A stretch of 64,000 nt of DNA from Cacajao melanocephalus (Eukaryota > Chordata > Mammalia > Primates > Pitheciidae). Of this stretch, positions 1 to 11,786 are shown in pieces; positions within the stretch are counted from its first letter, which is position 1, and every line of letters starts with the position of its first letter. Under the pieces are notes generated by a model that was given only the letters and a program-made list of their open reading frames with translations, searched no databases and was not told where the DNA came from. Location of the stretch: NCBI GenBank assembly GCA_963573385.1, contig CAUYLG010071546.1, positions 1 to 64,000 on the forward strand. The letters run 5' to 3'. Both the position numbers and the translations under genes were made by a program.

Positions 1-378
1 TTTAAGCTGTGAATGTATTAGGTATTTGTCCTAATATGCTCCCTCCCCTAGCCCTGCAACTCCTGAGAGGTCCCAGTGTGTGATGTTCCTCTCCCTGTTT
101 CCACGTGTTCTCATTGTTCAGCTCCCACTTATAAGTGAGAACATGCAGTGTTTGGTTTTCTGTTCTTGTGTCAGTTTGCTGAGGTTAATGGTTTCCAGCT
201 TCATCCATGTCCCTGCAAAGGATATGAACTCATTCATTTTTATGGCTGCATAGTATTCCATGGTACATATGTGCCACATTTTCTTTATCCAGTCTATCAT
301 TGATGGGCATCTGGGTTGGTTCCAAGTCTTTGCTATCATAAACAGTGCTGCAATAAATACATGTGTGCATGTGTCTTT
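1..378 (-). mobile_element. L1 LINE, 3' part (outer element, left piece)
   Basis: This is the minus-strand 3' end of a LINE-1: the 3' UTR start and the C-terminal codons of ORF2. Positions 118-339 translate on the minus strand to the recognisable ORF2p C-terminus (motifs WIKKMWHICTMEYYAAIK and LSKLTQEQKTKH). The true 3' end and poly(A) lie just left of the window. The piece stops at 378 because a younger L1 inserted there. The same element resumes at 1608, where L1 order continues without loss. Confidence 0.9.
368..378. repeat. Target-site duplication, left copy (nested L1)
   Basis: CATGTGTCTTT at 368-378 matches CATGTATCTTT at 1608-1618 with one mismatch. The two copies flank the nested L1 exactly where the outer L1 sequence is split, as expected of target-primed insertion. 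Confidence 0.75.
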
Positions 379-1607
379 TTAAAAATTAATTAATATATTT
401 ATTTGTTATACTTTACATTCTGGGGTACATGTGCAGATTGTGCAGGTTTGTTAGATAGGTATACACGTGCCATGGTAGTGGTTTGCTGCATCCATTGCCC
501 CGTCATCTACATTAGGTATTTCTCCTAATGCTATCCCTTCCTAATCCCCCCACTCCTGCTCTTCCTCCCCTACCCCCTCAAGCCCCAGTGTGTGATGTTC
601 CCCTCTCTGTGTCTGTGTGTTCTCATTGTTCAACTATATTACAAGGCTACTATAATGAAAATAGCATGGTACTGGTACCAAAACAGATATATAGACCAAT
701 GGAACACAACAGAGGCCTCATAAGGAATGCCACACAAATACAATGATCTGATCTTTGACAAACCTCACAAAAACAAGCAATGGGGAAATCTTCTCAGTTT
801 AATAAATGGTGTTGGTAAAACTGGCTAGCCAAATGCAGAAAGCTGAAACTGGATCCCTTCCTTACACCTTATACAAAAATTAACTCTAGATGGATTAAAA
901 ATTTAAACATAAGGCCTAATACCATAAAAACTCTAGAAGAAAACCTAGGCAATACCATCCATGACATAGGCATGGGCAAGGACTTCATAACGAAAACACC
1001 AAAAGCAATGGCAACAAAAGCCAAAATAGGCAAGTGGGATCTAATTAAACTTAAGAGGTTCTGCACAACAAAAGAAACTATCAATAGAGTGAAGCAGCAA
1101 CCAACAGAATGGAAAAAATTGTTTGCAATATACCCATCAACCAAAGGGCTAATATCCAGAATCTACAAAGAACCTAAACAAATTTACAAGAAAATAAACA
1201 AAGAATCCCATCAAAAAGTGGGCAAAGGATATGAACAGACACTTCTCGAAAGAAGACATTTATGCAACCAACAAACATATGAAAAAAAGCTCATTATCAC
1301 TGGTCATTAGAGAAATGCAAATCAAAACCACATTGAGATATCACCTCATGCCAGTTAGAATGGTGATCATTAAAAAATCAGGAGACAACAGATGCTGGAG
1401 AGGATGTGGAGAAACAGGAACACTTTTACACTGTTGGTGGGAGTGTAAATTAATTCAACCACTGTGGCACGTGTGCACCATGGGATACTATGCCGCCATA
1501 AAAAAAGATGAGTTCATGTCTTTTGCAGAAACATAGATGAAACTAGAAACCATCCTTCTCAGTAAACTGACATAAGAACAGAAAACCAAACACCGCATGT
1601 TCTCATT
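379..1607 (-). mobile_element. Nested L1 with 5' inversion (twin priming)
   Basis: A 5'-truncated L1PA/PB-like copy of about 1.2 kb inserted in the outer L1. The part at 379-about 636 is the L1 3' UTR and end in minus orientation. From about 637 to 1607 the sequence flips to plus orientation and runs through the C-terminal part of ORF2 to the point where the minus part stopped. This head-to-head arrangement is the signature of twin priming. An 11-bp target-site duplication flanks it (368-378 and 1608-1618). Fragments of ORF2 frames at 972-1310 and 1231-1536 belong to it and are not genes. Confidence 0.85.
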
Positions 1608-4600
1608 CATGTATCTTTATAGTAGAATGATTTCTTTCTACTATTTCCTTTGGGTATATACCCAGTAGTGGAATTGCTGGGTCAAATGGTATTTCTGGTT
1701 CTAGATCCTTGAGGAATTGCCACACTGTCTTCCACAATGGTGGAACGAATTTACACTCCCACCAACAGTGTAAAAGCATTCCTATTTCTCCACATCCTTG
1801 CCAGCATCTGTTGTTTCCAGGCTTTTTAATGATTCCCATTCTAACTGGCATGAGATAGTATCTCATTGTGGTTTTGATTTGCATTTCTCTAATGACTAGT
1901 GATGATGAGCTTTTTTTTTTTTTTTTTCATATGTTGGCCACATAAATGTCTTCTTTTGAGAAGCGTCTGTTCATATCCTTCACCCATTTTTTAATGGGGT
2001 TGTTTGTTTTTTTCTTGTAAATTTGTTTAAGTTCCTTGTAGACTCTGGATATTAGACCTTTGTCAGATGGATAGATTGCAAAAATTTCCTCCCATTCTAT
2101 AGGTTGCCTGTACATTCTGGTTATAGTATCTTTTGCTGTGCAGAAGCTCTTTAGTTCAGCTAGATCCCATTTGTCAATTTTGTCTTTTGTTGCAAATGCT
2201 TTTGGTGTTTTAGTCATGCAATCTTTGCCCATGTCTATGTCCTGAATGCCTAAGTTTTCTTCTAGGGTTTCTATAGTTTTAGGTTATACATTTAAGTCTT
2301 TAATCCATATTAAGTTAATTTTTGTATAAAGTATAAGAAAGGTTTTCAGTTTCTGTTTTCTGCTAGAAACAGGCTAGCCTGTTTTCCCAGCACCATTTAT
2401 TAAATAGGGAATCTTTCCCCATTGCTTGTTTTTGTCAGGTTTGTTGAAGATCAGATGGTTGTAGATGTGTGGTGTTCTTTCTGAGGCCTCTGTTCTGTTC
2501 CACTGGTCTATATATTTTAGTACCAGTACCATGCTGTTTTGGTTGCTGAAGCCTTGTGTAGTTTGAAGTCAGGTAGCATCATGGCTTCAGCTTTGTTCTT
2601 TTTGCTTAGAATTGTCTTGGCTATACAGGCTCTTTTTTGGTTACATATGAAATTTAAAGTAATTTTTTTTCTAGTTCTGTGAAGAAAGTCAATGGCAGCT
2701 TTATGGGAATAGCACTGAATGTATTAATTACTTTGGGCAGTCTGGTTATTTTTATGATATTAATTCTTCCTATCCATGAGCATGGAATATTTTTCCATTT
2801 GTTTGTGTCCTCTCTTATTTTCTTGAGCAGTGGTTTGTAGTTCTCCTTGAAGAGATCCTTCATGTTCCTTGTAAGTTGTATTCCTAGATATTTTATTCTC
2901 TTTCTAGCAATTGTGAATGGGAGTTCACTCATAGTTTGTCTCTCTACTTGTCTATTATTTGTGTACAGGAATGTTTGTGATTTTTGCACATTGATTTTGT
3001 ATCCTGAGACTTTGCTGAGGTTGTTTATCAGCTTAAGGAGTTTTCAGGCTGAGACTATGGGGTTTTCTAAATATACAATCATGTCATCTGAAAACAGAGA
3101 CAATTTGACTTCCTATTTGATTACCCTGTATTTCTTTCTCTTGCCTGATGATTCTGGCCAGAACTTCCAATTCTATGTTGAATAGGAGTGGTGAGAGAGG
3201 GCATACTTGTCTTGTGCTGGTTTTCAAGGGGAATGCTTTCAGCTTTTGCCAATTCAGTATGGGTTTTGTTATAAATAGCTGTTGTTATTCTGAGATATGT
3301 TCCATCAATACCTCGTTTATTGACAGTTTTTAGCATGAAGAAGTGTCAAATTTTATTGAAGGCCTTTTCTGCGTCTATTGAGATAATCATGTGGTTTTCA
3401 TAATTGGTTCTGTTAGTGTGATGGATTACATTTGTTGATTTGTGTATGTTGAACCAAGCTTGCATCCCAGGGATGAAGTCGACTTGATTGTGGTGGCTAA
3501 TATTTTTGATGTGCTGCTGGATTCAGTTTGTAGTAGTTCAGTGAGGATTTTTGCATCAATGTTCATCAGGAATATCAGGCTGAAATTTTCTTTTTTTGTT
3601 GTGTCTCTGCCAGATTTTAGATTCAGTATGATGCTGCTCTCATAAAATGAGTTAGGGAGAATGCTCCCTTTTTCTATTGTTTGGAATAGTTTCAGAAGGC
3701 ATGGTGTCAGCTCCTCTTTGTACCTCTGGTAGAATTTATCTGTGAATCCGTCTGGTCCTGGGATTTTTTTTCAGTTGGTATACTGTTAATTACTGCATCA
3801 ATTTCAGAACTTGTTAGTGGTTTATTCAGAGATTCGACGTCTTCCTGGTTTAGTCTTGGGAGGGTGTATGTGTACAGGAATTCGTCAATTTCTTCTGGAT
3901 TTTCTAGTTTATTTGCATAGAGGTGTTTATAGTATTCTCTGATGGTAGTTTGCATTTCTGTGGGATCAGTGATAATATCCTCTTTATCATTTTTTATTGT
4001 GTTTGATTCTTCTCTTTTTTCTTCTTTGTTAGTCTCACTAGCAGTCTATCGATTTTGTTAATCTTTTTATAAAAAACCACCTCCTGGATTCACTGATTTT
4101 TTTTTGAAGTTTTTTTTTTTTTTTAAATGTCTCTATCTCTTTCAGTTCTGCTCTGATCTTAGTTACTTCTTGTATTCAATTGACTTTTGAATTTGTTTGT
4201 TGTTGCTTCTCTAGTTCTTTTAGTTGTGATGTTAGGGTGGCAATTGTAGATCTTTCCCACTTTCTGATGTGGGCATTTAATGCTATAAGTTTCCCTCTAA
4301 ATGCTGCTTTTGCTGTGTCCTAGAGATTCTGGAACATTGTCTCTTTGTTCTCATTGGTTTCAAATAACTTTGTTATTTCTGTCTTAATTTACCCAGTAGT
4401 CATACAAGAGCCTGTTGCTCAGTTTCCGTGTAGTTGTGTGGTTTTGAGTGAGTTTCTTAATCCTGAGTTCTAATTTGATTGTAATGAGGTCTGAGAGGCT
4501 GTTTGTTATGATTTCCATTCTTTTGTGTTTGCTGAGGAGTGTTTTACTTTCAATTATGTGGTCAATTTTGGAATAAGTGCTATGTGGTGCTGAGGAGAAT

Positions 4601-5232
4601 GTATATTCTGTTGACTTGGAGTGGAGAGTCCTGTAGATGTCTATTTGGTCCGCTTAGTCCAGAGCTGAGTTCAAGTCCAGAATATCCTTGTTAATTTTCT
4701 GTCTTGCTGATCTGTCTAATATTGACAGTAGGGTGTTAAAGTTTCTGACTACTATTGTGTGCGAGTCTAAGTCTCTTTGTAGGTCTCTAAGAGCTTGTTT
4801 TATGAATCAGGGTGTTGCTATATTGGGTGCATATATATTTAGGATAGTTAGCTCTTCTTGTTGCATTGGTCCCTTTACCATTATATAATATCCTTATTTG
4901 TTTTTGATCTTTGTTAGCTTAAAGTCTGTTTTATCGGAAAGTAGGATCACAACCTCTGCTTTTTTTTCCTTCCATTTGCTTGGTAAATATTTCTCCATCC
5001 CTTAATTTTGAGCTTATGTGTGTCTTTGAACATGAGATAGATGTCTTTAATATAGCACACTGATGAGTCTTGACTCTTTATCCTATTTCCTGGTCTGTGT
5101 CTTTTAATTCAGGCAATTAGCCACTTACATTTAAGGTTAATATTATTATGTGTGAATTTGATCCTGTCATCATGATGCTAGCTGGTTATTTTGCACATTA
5201 GTTGATGCGGTTTCTTCATAGTGTTGTTGGTT

Positions 5233-6249
5233 TTATATTTTCGTGTGTTTTTGCAGTGGCTGGTACTGGTTTTTCCTTTCCATATTTAGTGCTTCCTTCA
5301 GGAGCTCTTGTAAGGCAGGCCTAGTGGTGAGAAAATCCCTCAGCATTTGCTTGTCTGTAAAGAATTTTATTCCTCCTTCACTTATGAAGCTTTGTTTGGC
5401 TGGATATGACATTCTGGGTTGAAAACTATTTTTTTAAGAATGTTGAATATTGGCCCCCAACTCTCTTTTGGCTTGTAGGGTTTCTGAAGAGAGATCCACT
5501 GTTAGTCTGATGAGCTTCCCTTTGTGGGTATCTTGACCTTTCTCTCTGGCTGCCCTTAACATTTTTTATTTGGTTTTTACCTTGGAGAATCTGACGATTA
5601 CGTGTCTTGGGGTTGCTCTTCTCGAGGAGTATCTTAGTGGTGTTCTTTGTATTTTTTGAATTTGAATATTGGCCTTTCTTGCTAGGTTGGGGAAGTTCTT
5701 CTGGGTAATATCCTGAAGTGTTCCAACTTGATTCCATTCTCCCTATCTCTTTCAGGGACCCCAATCCATTGTAGGTTTGACTTTTCCCATAGTTCCATAT
5801 TTCTTGAAGGCTTTGTTCATTCCTTTTCAATCTTTTTTCTCTAATCTTGCCTCATGCCTCATTTCAGTAAGTTAATATTCAATCTCTGATATCCTTTCTT
5901 CCACTTGATTGATTCAGTTGTTGATACTTGCGTGTGCGTCATGAAGTTCTTGTGCTGTTTTTCAGCTCCATCAGGTCATTTATGTTCTTTTCTAACTGGT
6001 TACTCTAGTTAGCAGTTCTTATAACCTTTTATCAAGGTTCTTAGCTTCCTTGCCTTGGGTAAGAACCTGCCCTTTTAGCTCAGAGGAGTTTCTTATTACC
6101 CACCTTCTGAAGCCTACTTCTGTCAATTCATGAGACTCATTCTCTGTCCAGTTTTGTTCCCTTGCTAGAGAGGAGTTGTGATCATTTGGAGGAGAAGAGG
6201 CATTCTGGTTTTTGGAACCTTCAGACTTTTAGCTCTGGTTTTACCTCAT
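5233..6249 (-). pseudogene. L1 ORF1 (RNA-binding chaperone) remnant
   Basis: Minus-strand ORF1 of the outer L1, starting at an ATG complementary to 6247-6249 and ending at a TAA complementary to 5233-5235. ORF1p is the trimeric nucleic-acid chaperone of the L1 particle. Only a stretch at 5426-5830 stays open for over 100 codons (it begins MKRNEQSLQEIWNYGK). The frame is disrupted upstream and downstream, and a shift within the conserved C-terminal half is evident. Not functional. Confidence 0.8.
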
Positions 6250-6849
6250 CTTCATGGATTTATTACCTTTCATCTTTGAGGATTGATGACCTTTGGATGG
6301 GGTTTCTGTGGGGGAGTTCTTTTTGTTGATGTTGATGTTATTGCTTTCTGTTTGTTAGTCTTGTAGCAGTTAGGCCACTCTTCTGCAGATCCGCTGGAGT
6401 TTGCTGGAGGTCCACTCCAGACTCCATTTGCCTGGGTATCACCAGGGAAGGCTATAGAACAGCAAAGACTGCTGCCTGCTCCTTCCTCTGGAAGCTTTTT
6501 CCCAAAGGGGCACCAGCCTGATGCCAGCCAGAGCTCTCATTATGAGGTGTCTGTTAAACCTTGTTGGGAGGTGTCTCCCAGTCAGGAGGCACAGAGTTCA
6601 GGGACCCAATTGAGGAGGCAGTCTGTCACTTAGCAGAGCTTGAGCACTGTGCTGGTAGAACCCTCCTTGTCAGGATCCACTGCTTTCTTCAGAGCTGGCA
6701 GAAAGGAACATTTAAGTCCACTTAAGCTATGCCCACATCTGCCCCTTCCCCCAGGTGCTGATTCAGGGAAAGTGTTCCCTTCCCGGGTCCACAAGGGGGC
6801 GTAGTTTTAAGAGCAAGAATTTTCTAGTGCCATGCCCCCCTCCCATCTC

Positions 6850-7490
6850 TCTCCATCCAGGAGATTTAATGGTTTATGTCTGAATTTCGTGGGTGTGGAA
6901 AGAAACTAAGAGTCAATCACTCCAGCGGAAATTCTAAGGAACTCCTTTCATTAGCCAGGAGTCTTAGAGAAGGTGGGGGTTCTTCCCAGGTTAAAAGTTC
7001 CCTTCTTCCACACCCCTTCAGACTCCATGTTTGGATCCCCTTCCATGAACACTCCCTTCGTGGAAGCTGTTTTTCCTCTATCCTGGATTTCCCCTCTGGA
7101 GTCCCCTTCCACACTCTCTCGTGGAAGCCTGTCTTCCCTTCCTAAACTCCATCTCTCTCTCTGTATTCCCTTCCACTCAGTGTGGAAGCTGCTTTCCTCT
7201 CCTGAATTCTATCTTTCTGGATTCTCTCACTCAGTGTGAGAGTTAGCTGTTTCTTTTTCTCTCCTTCTCCTGTTTCTCTCTCTCTTTAAATAAATCACTT
7301 TCTACAAACACTTTTGAGTCTGGCATTTACTGCATACTGTGCTGTGGTCCCTTCTCTCATTCTTGAGAGAGCAGGAGACCAGGAACCTGGAGAAACGTCC
7401 TCTCAGGGGAGCTGAGGGCACCTTGAACCTCTGAACCCCAATATTATAAGATGAGAGTTTTATCTATAAGATCCTGACTAGGGCTATTGC
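6850..7490. mobile_element. LTR-like insert in L1 5' UTR (unclassified)
   Basis: This block does not read as L1 5' UTR, although recognisable L1 5' UTR lies on both sides. It carries a pyrimidine-rich region with repeated hairpin units (7037-7241), an AATAAA polyadenylation signal in plus orientation at about 7288-7293, and a downstream segment with the look of an LTR R/U5 end. That suggests a solitary LTR in plus orientation. I could not assign a family or find sharp termini, and a variant L1 5' UTR is an alternative. Boundaries are approximate. Confidence 0.35.
7037..7241 (+). repeat. Imperfect ~60-bp tandem repeat with hairpin cores
   Basis: Four units follow each other about 54-68 bp apart. 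Each contains a short inverted repeat: CTTCCA...TGGAAG near 7040-7066, CTTCCAC...GTGGAAG near 7107-7127, CTTCCAC-TCAGT-GTGGAAG near 7170-7188, and CTCTCAC-TCAGT-GTGAGAG at about 7224-7241. Between them runs a degenerate pyrimidine-rich spacer with TCCT(G)AA/GATT-like ends. Confidence 0.65.
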
Positions 7491-8270
7491 CTTTTTTTTA
7501 GAGATGCCCTGCCCAAGGAAGAGGAATCTAGAGAGACTGGCCACAGCAGCTTTGCCATGCTGTGTTGAGTTCTGCCCAGTCCAACTTTCAGGCCTTTTTA
7601 GTGTAATCAGTGGAAAACCACCTACTCAAGCCTCAGTAATGGTGGATATCCCTTGCCCCACAAAGCTTGATCATCCCAGGTCAACTTCAGACTGCTGTGC
7701 TGGCAGAGAGAATTTCAAGCCAGTGGTTCTTAGCTTGCTGGGTTCCATGGGAGTGGGACCTACTGAGTGAGACCACTTGGTTCTCTGGCTTCTGCTCCTT
7801 TTCCAGGGGAGTGAATGGTTTTGTCTCACTGGGGTTCCAGGTGCCACTGGAGTATGGGATAAAAACACAAAACCCAAAAATTTCTGCAGCTAGCTCAGTG
7901 TCTGCCCACACAGCCATCCAGTTGTGTGCTTGAAACCAGGGCCCTGGTGGTGTAGGCACATGAGGGAATCTCCTGGTCTGCAGATTGCAAAAAACAGGGG
8001 AAAAGCGTTTTATCTGGGCCAGATAGCACAGTCCCTCATGGCTTCCCTTGGCTGGGAAAGGGAAGCTCCCATGCTCCTTGCACTTCCCAGGGAGGGGGCG
8101 ACACCCCACTGTGCTTCTGCTGCCCTCCATGGGTGGCACCCACTGTCTAACCAGTCCCAGTAAGATGAACAGGGTACCACAGTAGGAAATGCAGAAACCA
8201 CCTGCTTCCTGCATTGGTCTCGCTGGGAGCTGAAGACTGGAGCTGTTCCTTTTCAACCATCTTCCCAGCT

Positions 8271-8719
8271 ATATCCAGACTACTTTTTAACTAAGTAACT
8301 GATTCAAGCAAAATAGCCAATCAAATAACCCTGGATTTATTTTGCATATAAACGAGCTCTCAAAACACTAGCTATTCACAATGAGTTATCTTTTCTAACT
8401 TGTAGAACAAATATTAACAATCTCCTTTATCACCAATATTTTCAAAAAGTTAAAATTTAGCAGCATTCTAAATAGTTTTCAAATTTTAACCTTGAGAAAA
8501 CAAGTTGTAACAGAGAATGATTTAGTGGATATGCAGATATTGTAGACAATATGTTACATTTTATAACCCAATAGTTTACATAATGCCTTCATTTATCTTA
8601 TCTTCAATAATTTATTAACTATTTGAGTATTATTTGCAGAAAATGTATCAAATAATTAATAATCATGTTAGATTCATTATGCTTTTCCATTTGACAATAA
8701 CTGAACTATTTGTTTTGTA
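8271..8719. other. Unique AT-rich sequence, no feature seen
   Basis: No repeat family, open frame or RNA gene is recognisable between the 5' end of the outer L1 and the MIR that follows. Confidence 0.5.
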
Positions 8720-8910
8720 TATTTTACCTCACGTAATCTCAAAATGACAATATGCAGTAAATATTAATATTCCTATTTTACAAATAAGAAAGCTTAAGTG
8801 TAGAGAGTTTAGGTAACCTGTCCAATGTCACATAAACAGTATATGATGATCCGAGATTCAAACCCAGATCTGTCTCTTCCAAAATTGGTGCTGTTAATTG
8901 CTGTATCTAC
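8720..8910 (-). mobile_element. MIR SINE
   Basis: Antisense MIR core. Motifs ATTTTACAAATAAGAAA, TTAGGTAACCTGTCCAATGT and AACCCAGATCTGTCT align with the MIR central and 5' region. Flanks to 9384 contain no clear feature beyond a possible L2/MIR 3' scrap near 9060-9120. Confidence 0.75.
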
Positions 8911-9384
8911 TAAATAAAGAAGTAGTAAAAAATATGACTCATCCCTAATGCTGACCAAGGATTATCAACTACAATAATGTAATACAAGTAAAAAATTGGG
9001 ACTCAAAGTTCTGAGAAGAAGGCAGTATCTTTTCCCTTTTCAAATACCAATGCCATGCCTTGTTCTTTGGTGTGTAGTAATTGCTTAAGATGCATTTTTT
9101 GAATGAGTGAATAAATGAATACAAAGAAATAAAGAGGGATTGGAGCATCAGGAGAATAATAAAAAAGAATAAGTAAAAAAGTTAAATGTCTGCCCCAAAG
9201 CCAAATATTTATCTAATCAAAATGTACATGTTTGGACCCAGATTATCTAATTCTAACTTTACTCTTTCTCAAGGTTACTATAGCTCCCTACTTTTGGCAT
9301 TATCCAGGAATACAGCACATCACAGAGATGGTGCATGTCATTTACTAAGATGACAATATCATCTTTTTGTTTGTTTTTTGGCTC

Positions 9385-9542
9385 TTTAAATTGTTTCAGC
9401 TTTCTTGTGTATAATTGACAAACAAAAATTGTATAGTAAGGTCTACAACTTGTCAAACTAGTTAACATTCTCATCACTTCACATAGTTAACATTTGTGCA
9501 TCTGTGTGTATGTGTGTGGTGAGAACACTTAAGATCTACCCT
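9385..9542 (-). mobile_element. L1M LINE fragment (left of THE1)
   Basis: Antisense sequence typical of the 3' region of L1M elements, ending in AAGATCTACCCT. The match to an L1M resumes immediately after the THE1 element at 11787, so THE1 split one L1M copy. Confidence 0.7.
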
Positions 9543-9893
9543 TGATATGGTTTAGCTGTGTCCCCACCCAAATCTCATCTTGAATTGTAATTCCCACAAT
9601 TCCCTCATGTTGTGGGGGAAATCTGGTGGGAGATAATGAAATCATGGGGGTGCATCATTCCCATGCATGGTAGTGAATAGGTCTCATGAGATCTGTTGGG
9701 TTTGAAAACAGGGGTTTCTTTGCTCAAGCTCATTCTTTTTGCCTGTTGCTATCTATGTAATATGTGACATGCTCCTCCTTCTGTCATGATTGTGAGGTTT
9801 CCCCAGCCATGTGGAACTGTAAGTCCATTAAAACTATTTTTCTTCTCAGTCTCAGGTATGTCTTTATCAGCAGCATGCAAATGGACTAATACT
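9543..9893 (+). repeat. THE1 5' LTR
   Basis: Begins TGATATGGTTTAGCTGTGTC and ends with the ATCAGCAGCATG...GACTAATAC motif, both diagnostic of THE1 (ERVL-MaLR) LTRs. About 350 bp long. ATTAAAACTATTTTTCTT near 9827 corresponds to the LTR polyadenylation region. The 5-bp target-site copy to the left is ACCCT (9538-9542). Confidence 0.93.
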
Positions 9894-11429
9894 ATAAACT
9901 GGTATCAAGAATGGATGCTGCTGAAAAGATACTCAAAAGCATGGAAGTGACTTTGGAACTGGATAACAGCAGAGGTTGGAACAATTTGGAGGGCTCAGAG
10001 GAAGAGAAAAATGTGGGGAAGTTTGGAACTTCCTAGAGACTTGTTCAGTGGCTTTGACCAAAATGTTGATAATGATATGGACAATGAAATCCAGGCTGAG
10101 ATTTCATTGGTTTCTGATGGAGATGAGAAACTTCTTGGGCACTGGAGCAAAGATGACACTTGTTATATTTTAGCAAAGAGATTGGTGGCATTTTGGCCCT
10201 GCCCTAGAGATTTGTGGAACTTTGAACTTGAGAAAGATGATTTAGGGTATCTGGCAGAAGACATTTCTAAGCAGCAAAGCATTCAAAATTGGCTCAGATA
10301 CTGTTAAAAGCATTCATTTTTAAAGAAAAACAGCATAAAAGTTTGGAAAATTCAGCCTGACTATGCAGTAGAAAAGAAAATCCCATATTCTGTGGAGAAA
10401 TTCAAGATGGCTGCAGAAATTTGCATAAGTAAGGAGGTGCTGAGTATTAATTCCCAAGACAATTGGGAAAATGTCTCCAGAGCATGTCAGAGGTCTTCAT
10501 GGCAGCCCTTCCCATCACAGGCTGAGAGGCCTAGTTGGAAAAGATGGTTTTGTGGGCTGGGCCCAGGGTCCTTGTGTAGTGTGCAGCCTAGGGACTTGGT
10601 GCCTTGCATCCCAGCTGCTCCAGCCATGGCTGAAAGGGGCAAATGTAGAGCTCAGGCCATGGCTTCAAAGGATGCAAGCCGCAAGTCTTGGCAGCTTCCT
10701 GTGAGTGTACAGAAGTCAAGAATTGGTGTTTGGGAACCTCCACCTAGATATCAGAAGATGTATGGAAATGCCTGGAGAGCCAGGCAGAAGTGTCCTACAG
10801 GAGCAGGGTTTTTATAGAGAACCCCTGCTAGAGCAGTGAAAAAGGAAAACGTGGAGTCAGAGCCCTCACACAGAGTCTCCACTGGGGCACCACCTGGTGG
10901 AGCTGTGAGAAGATGACCACCATCCTTCACACCCTAGAATGGTAGATCCATTAACAGTTTTCATTGTGTACCTAGAAAAGCCACAGACACTCAATGCCAG
11001 CCTTTGAAAGCAGCCAGGAGGGAGACTGTACCCTGCAAAGCCACAGGGGTGGGGCTGCCAGGCCATGGGAACCCACCTTTTGTATCAGAGTGACCTGGAT
11101 GTGAGAAATGGAGTCAAAGGAGATCATTTTGGAGCTTTAAGATGTGACTGCCCCACTGAATTTTGGACTTGCATGGGGGCTGTCATTCCTTCATTTTAGC
11201 CAATTTCTCCCATTTTGAATGGCTGTATTTACCCAATACTTGTACCTTCATTGTATCCAGGAAGTAACTAACTTGCTTTTGATTTTACAGGCTCATAGGT
11301 GGAAGGGACTTGTCTCAGATGACTTTTAAGTTAATGCTGAAATGAGTTAAAACTTTGGGGGACTATTGGGAAGGCATGATTGGTTTTGAAATATGAGGAC
11401 ATGACATTTGAGAGGGGTCAGGGGCAGAA
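9894..11429 (+). pseudogene. THE1 internal region (MaLR gag-like remnant)
   Basis: The roughly 1.5-kb internal part of the THE1 retrotransposon, between two directly repeated LTRs. It opens with TGGTATCAAGAATGGATGC, usual for THE1-int. Short open pieces (9976-10173, 10011-10307, 10392-10817) are gag-related remnants broken by stops and frameshifts. MaLR elements lack pol and were mobilised in trans by ERVL. A purine-rich run at about 11411-11429 just before the 3' LTR is the likely polypurine tract. No intact protein. Confidence 0.85.
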
Positions 11430-11786
11430 TGACATGGTTTGGCTGTGTCCCTACCTAAATCTCATCTTGAATTGTAACTCCCACAATTCCCACATGTTGT
11501 GGTAGGAACCTGGTGGGAGGAAATTGAATCATAGGAGTTGGTCTTTCCTGTGCTATTCTTGTGATAGTAAGTCTCACAAGATCTGATGGTTTTGAAAACA
11601 GGAGTTTCCCTATTCCAGCTCTCTCTTTGCCTGTTGCCACCCATGTAAGATGAGATTTTCTCCTCCTTTCCTTTTGCCATGATTGTGAGGCTTTCCCAGT
11701 CAGGTGTAACTGTAAGTCCATTAAACTGATTTTTCTTCCTAGTCTTGGGTATGTCTTTATCAGCAGCATAAAAACAGACTAATACA
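11430..11786 (+). repeat. THE1 3' LTR
   Basis: A direct repeat of 9543-9893, starting TGACATGGTTTGGCTGTGTC and ending AGACTAATACA. The adjacent target-site copy is AGTCT (11787-11791). Left ACCCT and right AGTCT each differ by one base from the ACTCT expected in the host L1M, supporting an intact insertion. Confidence 0.93.

Larger units (their letters stand above)
118..5170 (-). pseudogene. L1 ORF2 (endonuclease/reverse transcriptase) remnant
   Basis: Decayed ORF2 of the outer L1, read right to left from an ATG at about 5170, and interrupted by the nested L1 at 379-1607. ORF2p normally provides endonuclease, reverse transcriptase and a cysteine-rich C-terminal domain for target-primed reverse transcription. 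Here the frame is split by many stops and shifts. The longest surviving pieces are 2654-2989 (RT/thumb region), 3707-3955 (early RT region), 1927-2232 and 1603-1884 (C-terminal, with the NRCWQGCGE cysteine motif). The RT active-site box at 3083-3094 reads F-S-D-D rather than the usual F-A-D-D. It cannot encode a working protein. Confidence 0.85.
1608..8270 (-). mobile_element. L1 LINE, near full length (outer element, right piece)
   Basis: Continuation of the outer L1 after the nested insertion: ORF2 to about 5170, ORF1 about 5233-6249, then a long 5' UTR ending near 8270. The 5' terminus is recognisable by the antisense of the usual L1 start, with a CCATCTT motif at about 8257. The 5' UTR contains the segment about paired CTCCAGCAAACTCCAGC-type motifs near 6395-6425. 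Together with 1-378 the element is close to full length, at an L1PA7-L1PB-like age judging by divergence. An LTR-like insertion sits in the 5' UTR. Confidence 0.85.

Noticed and set aside
7687..8256. 189-codon minus-strand open frame
   Set aside because: Lies in the L1 5' UTR, which is GC-rich and often open by chance. No protein family recognised.
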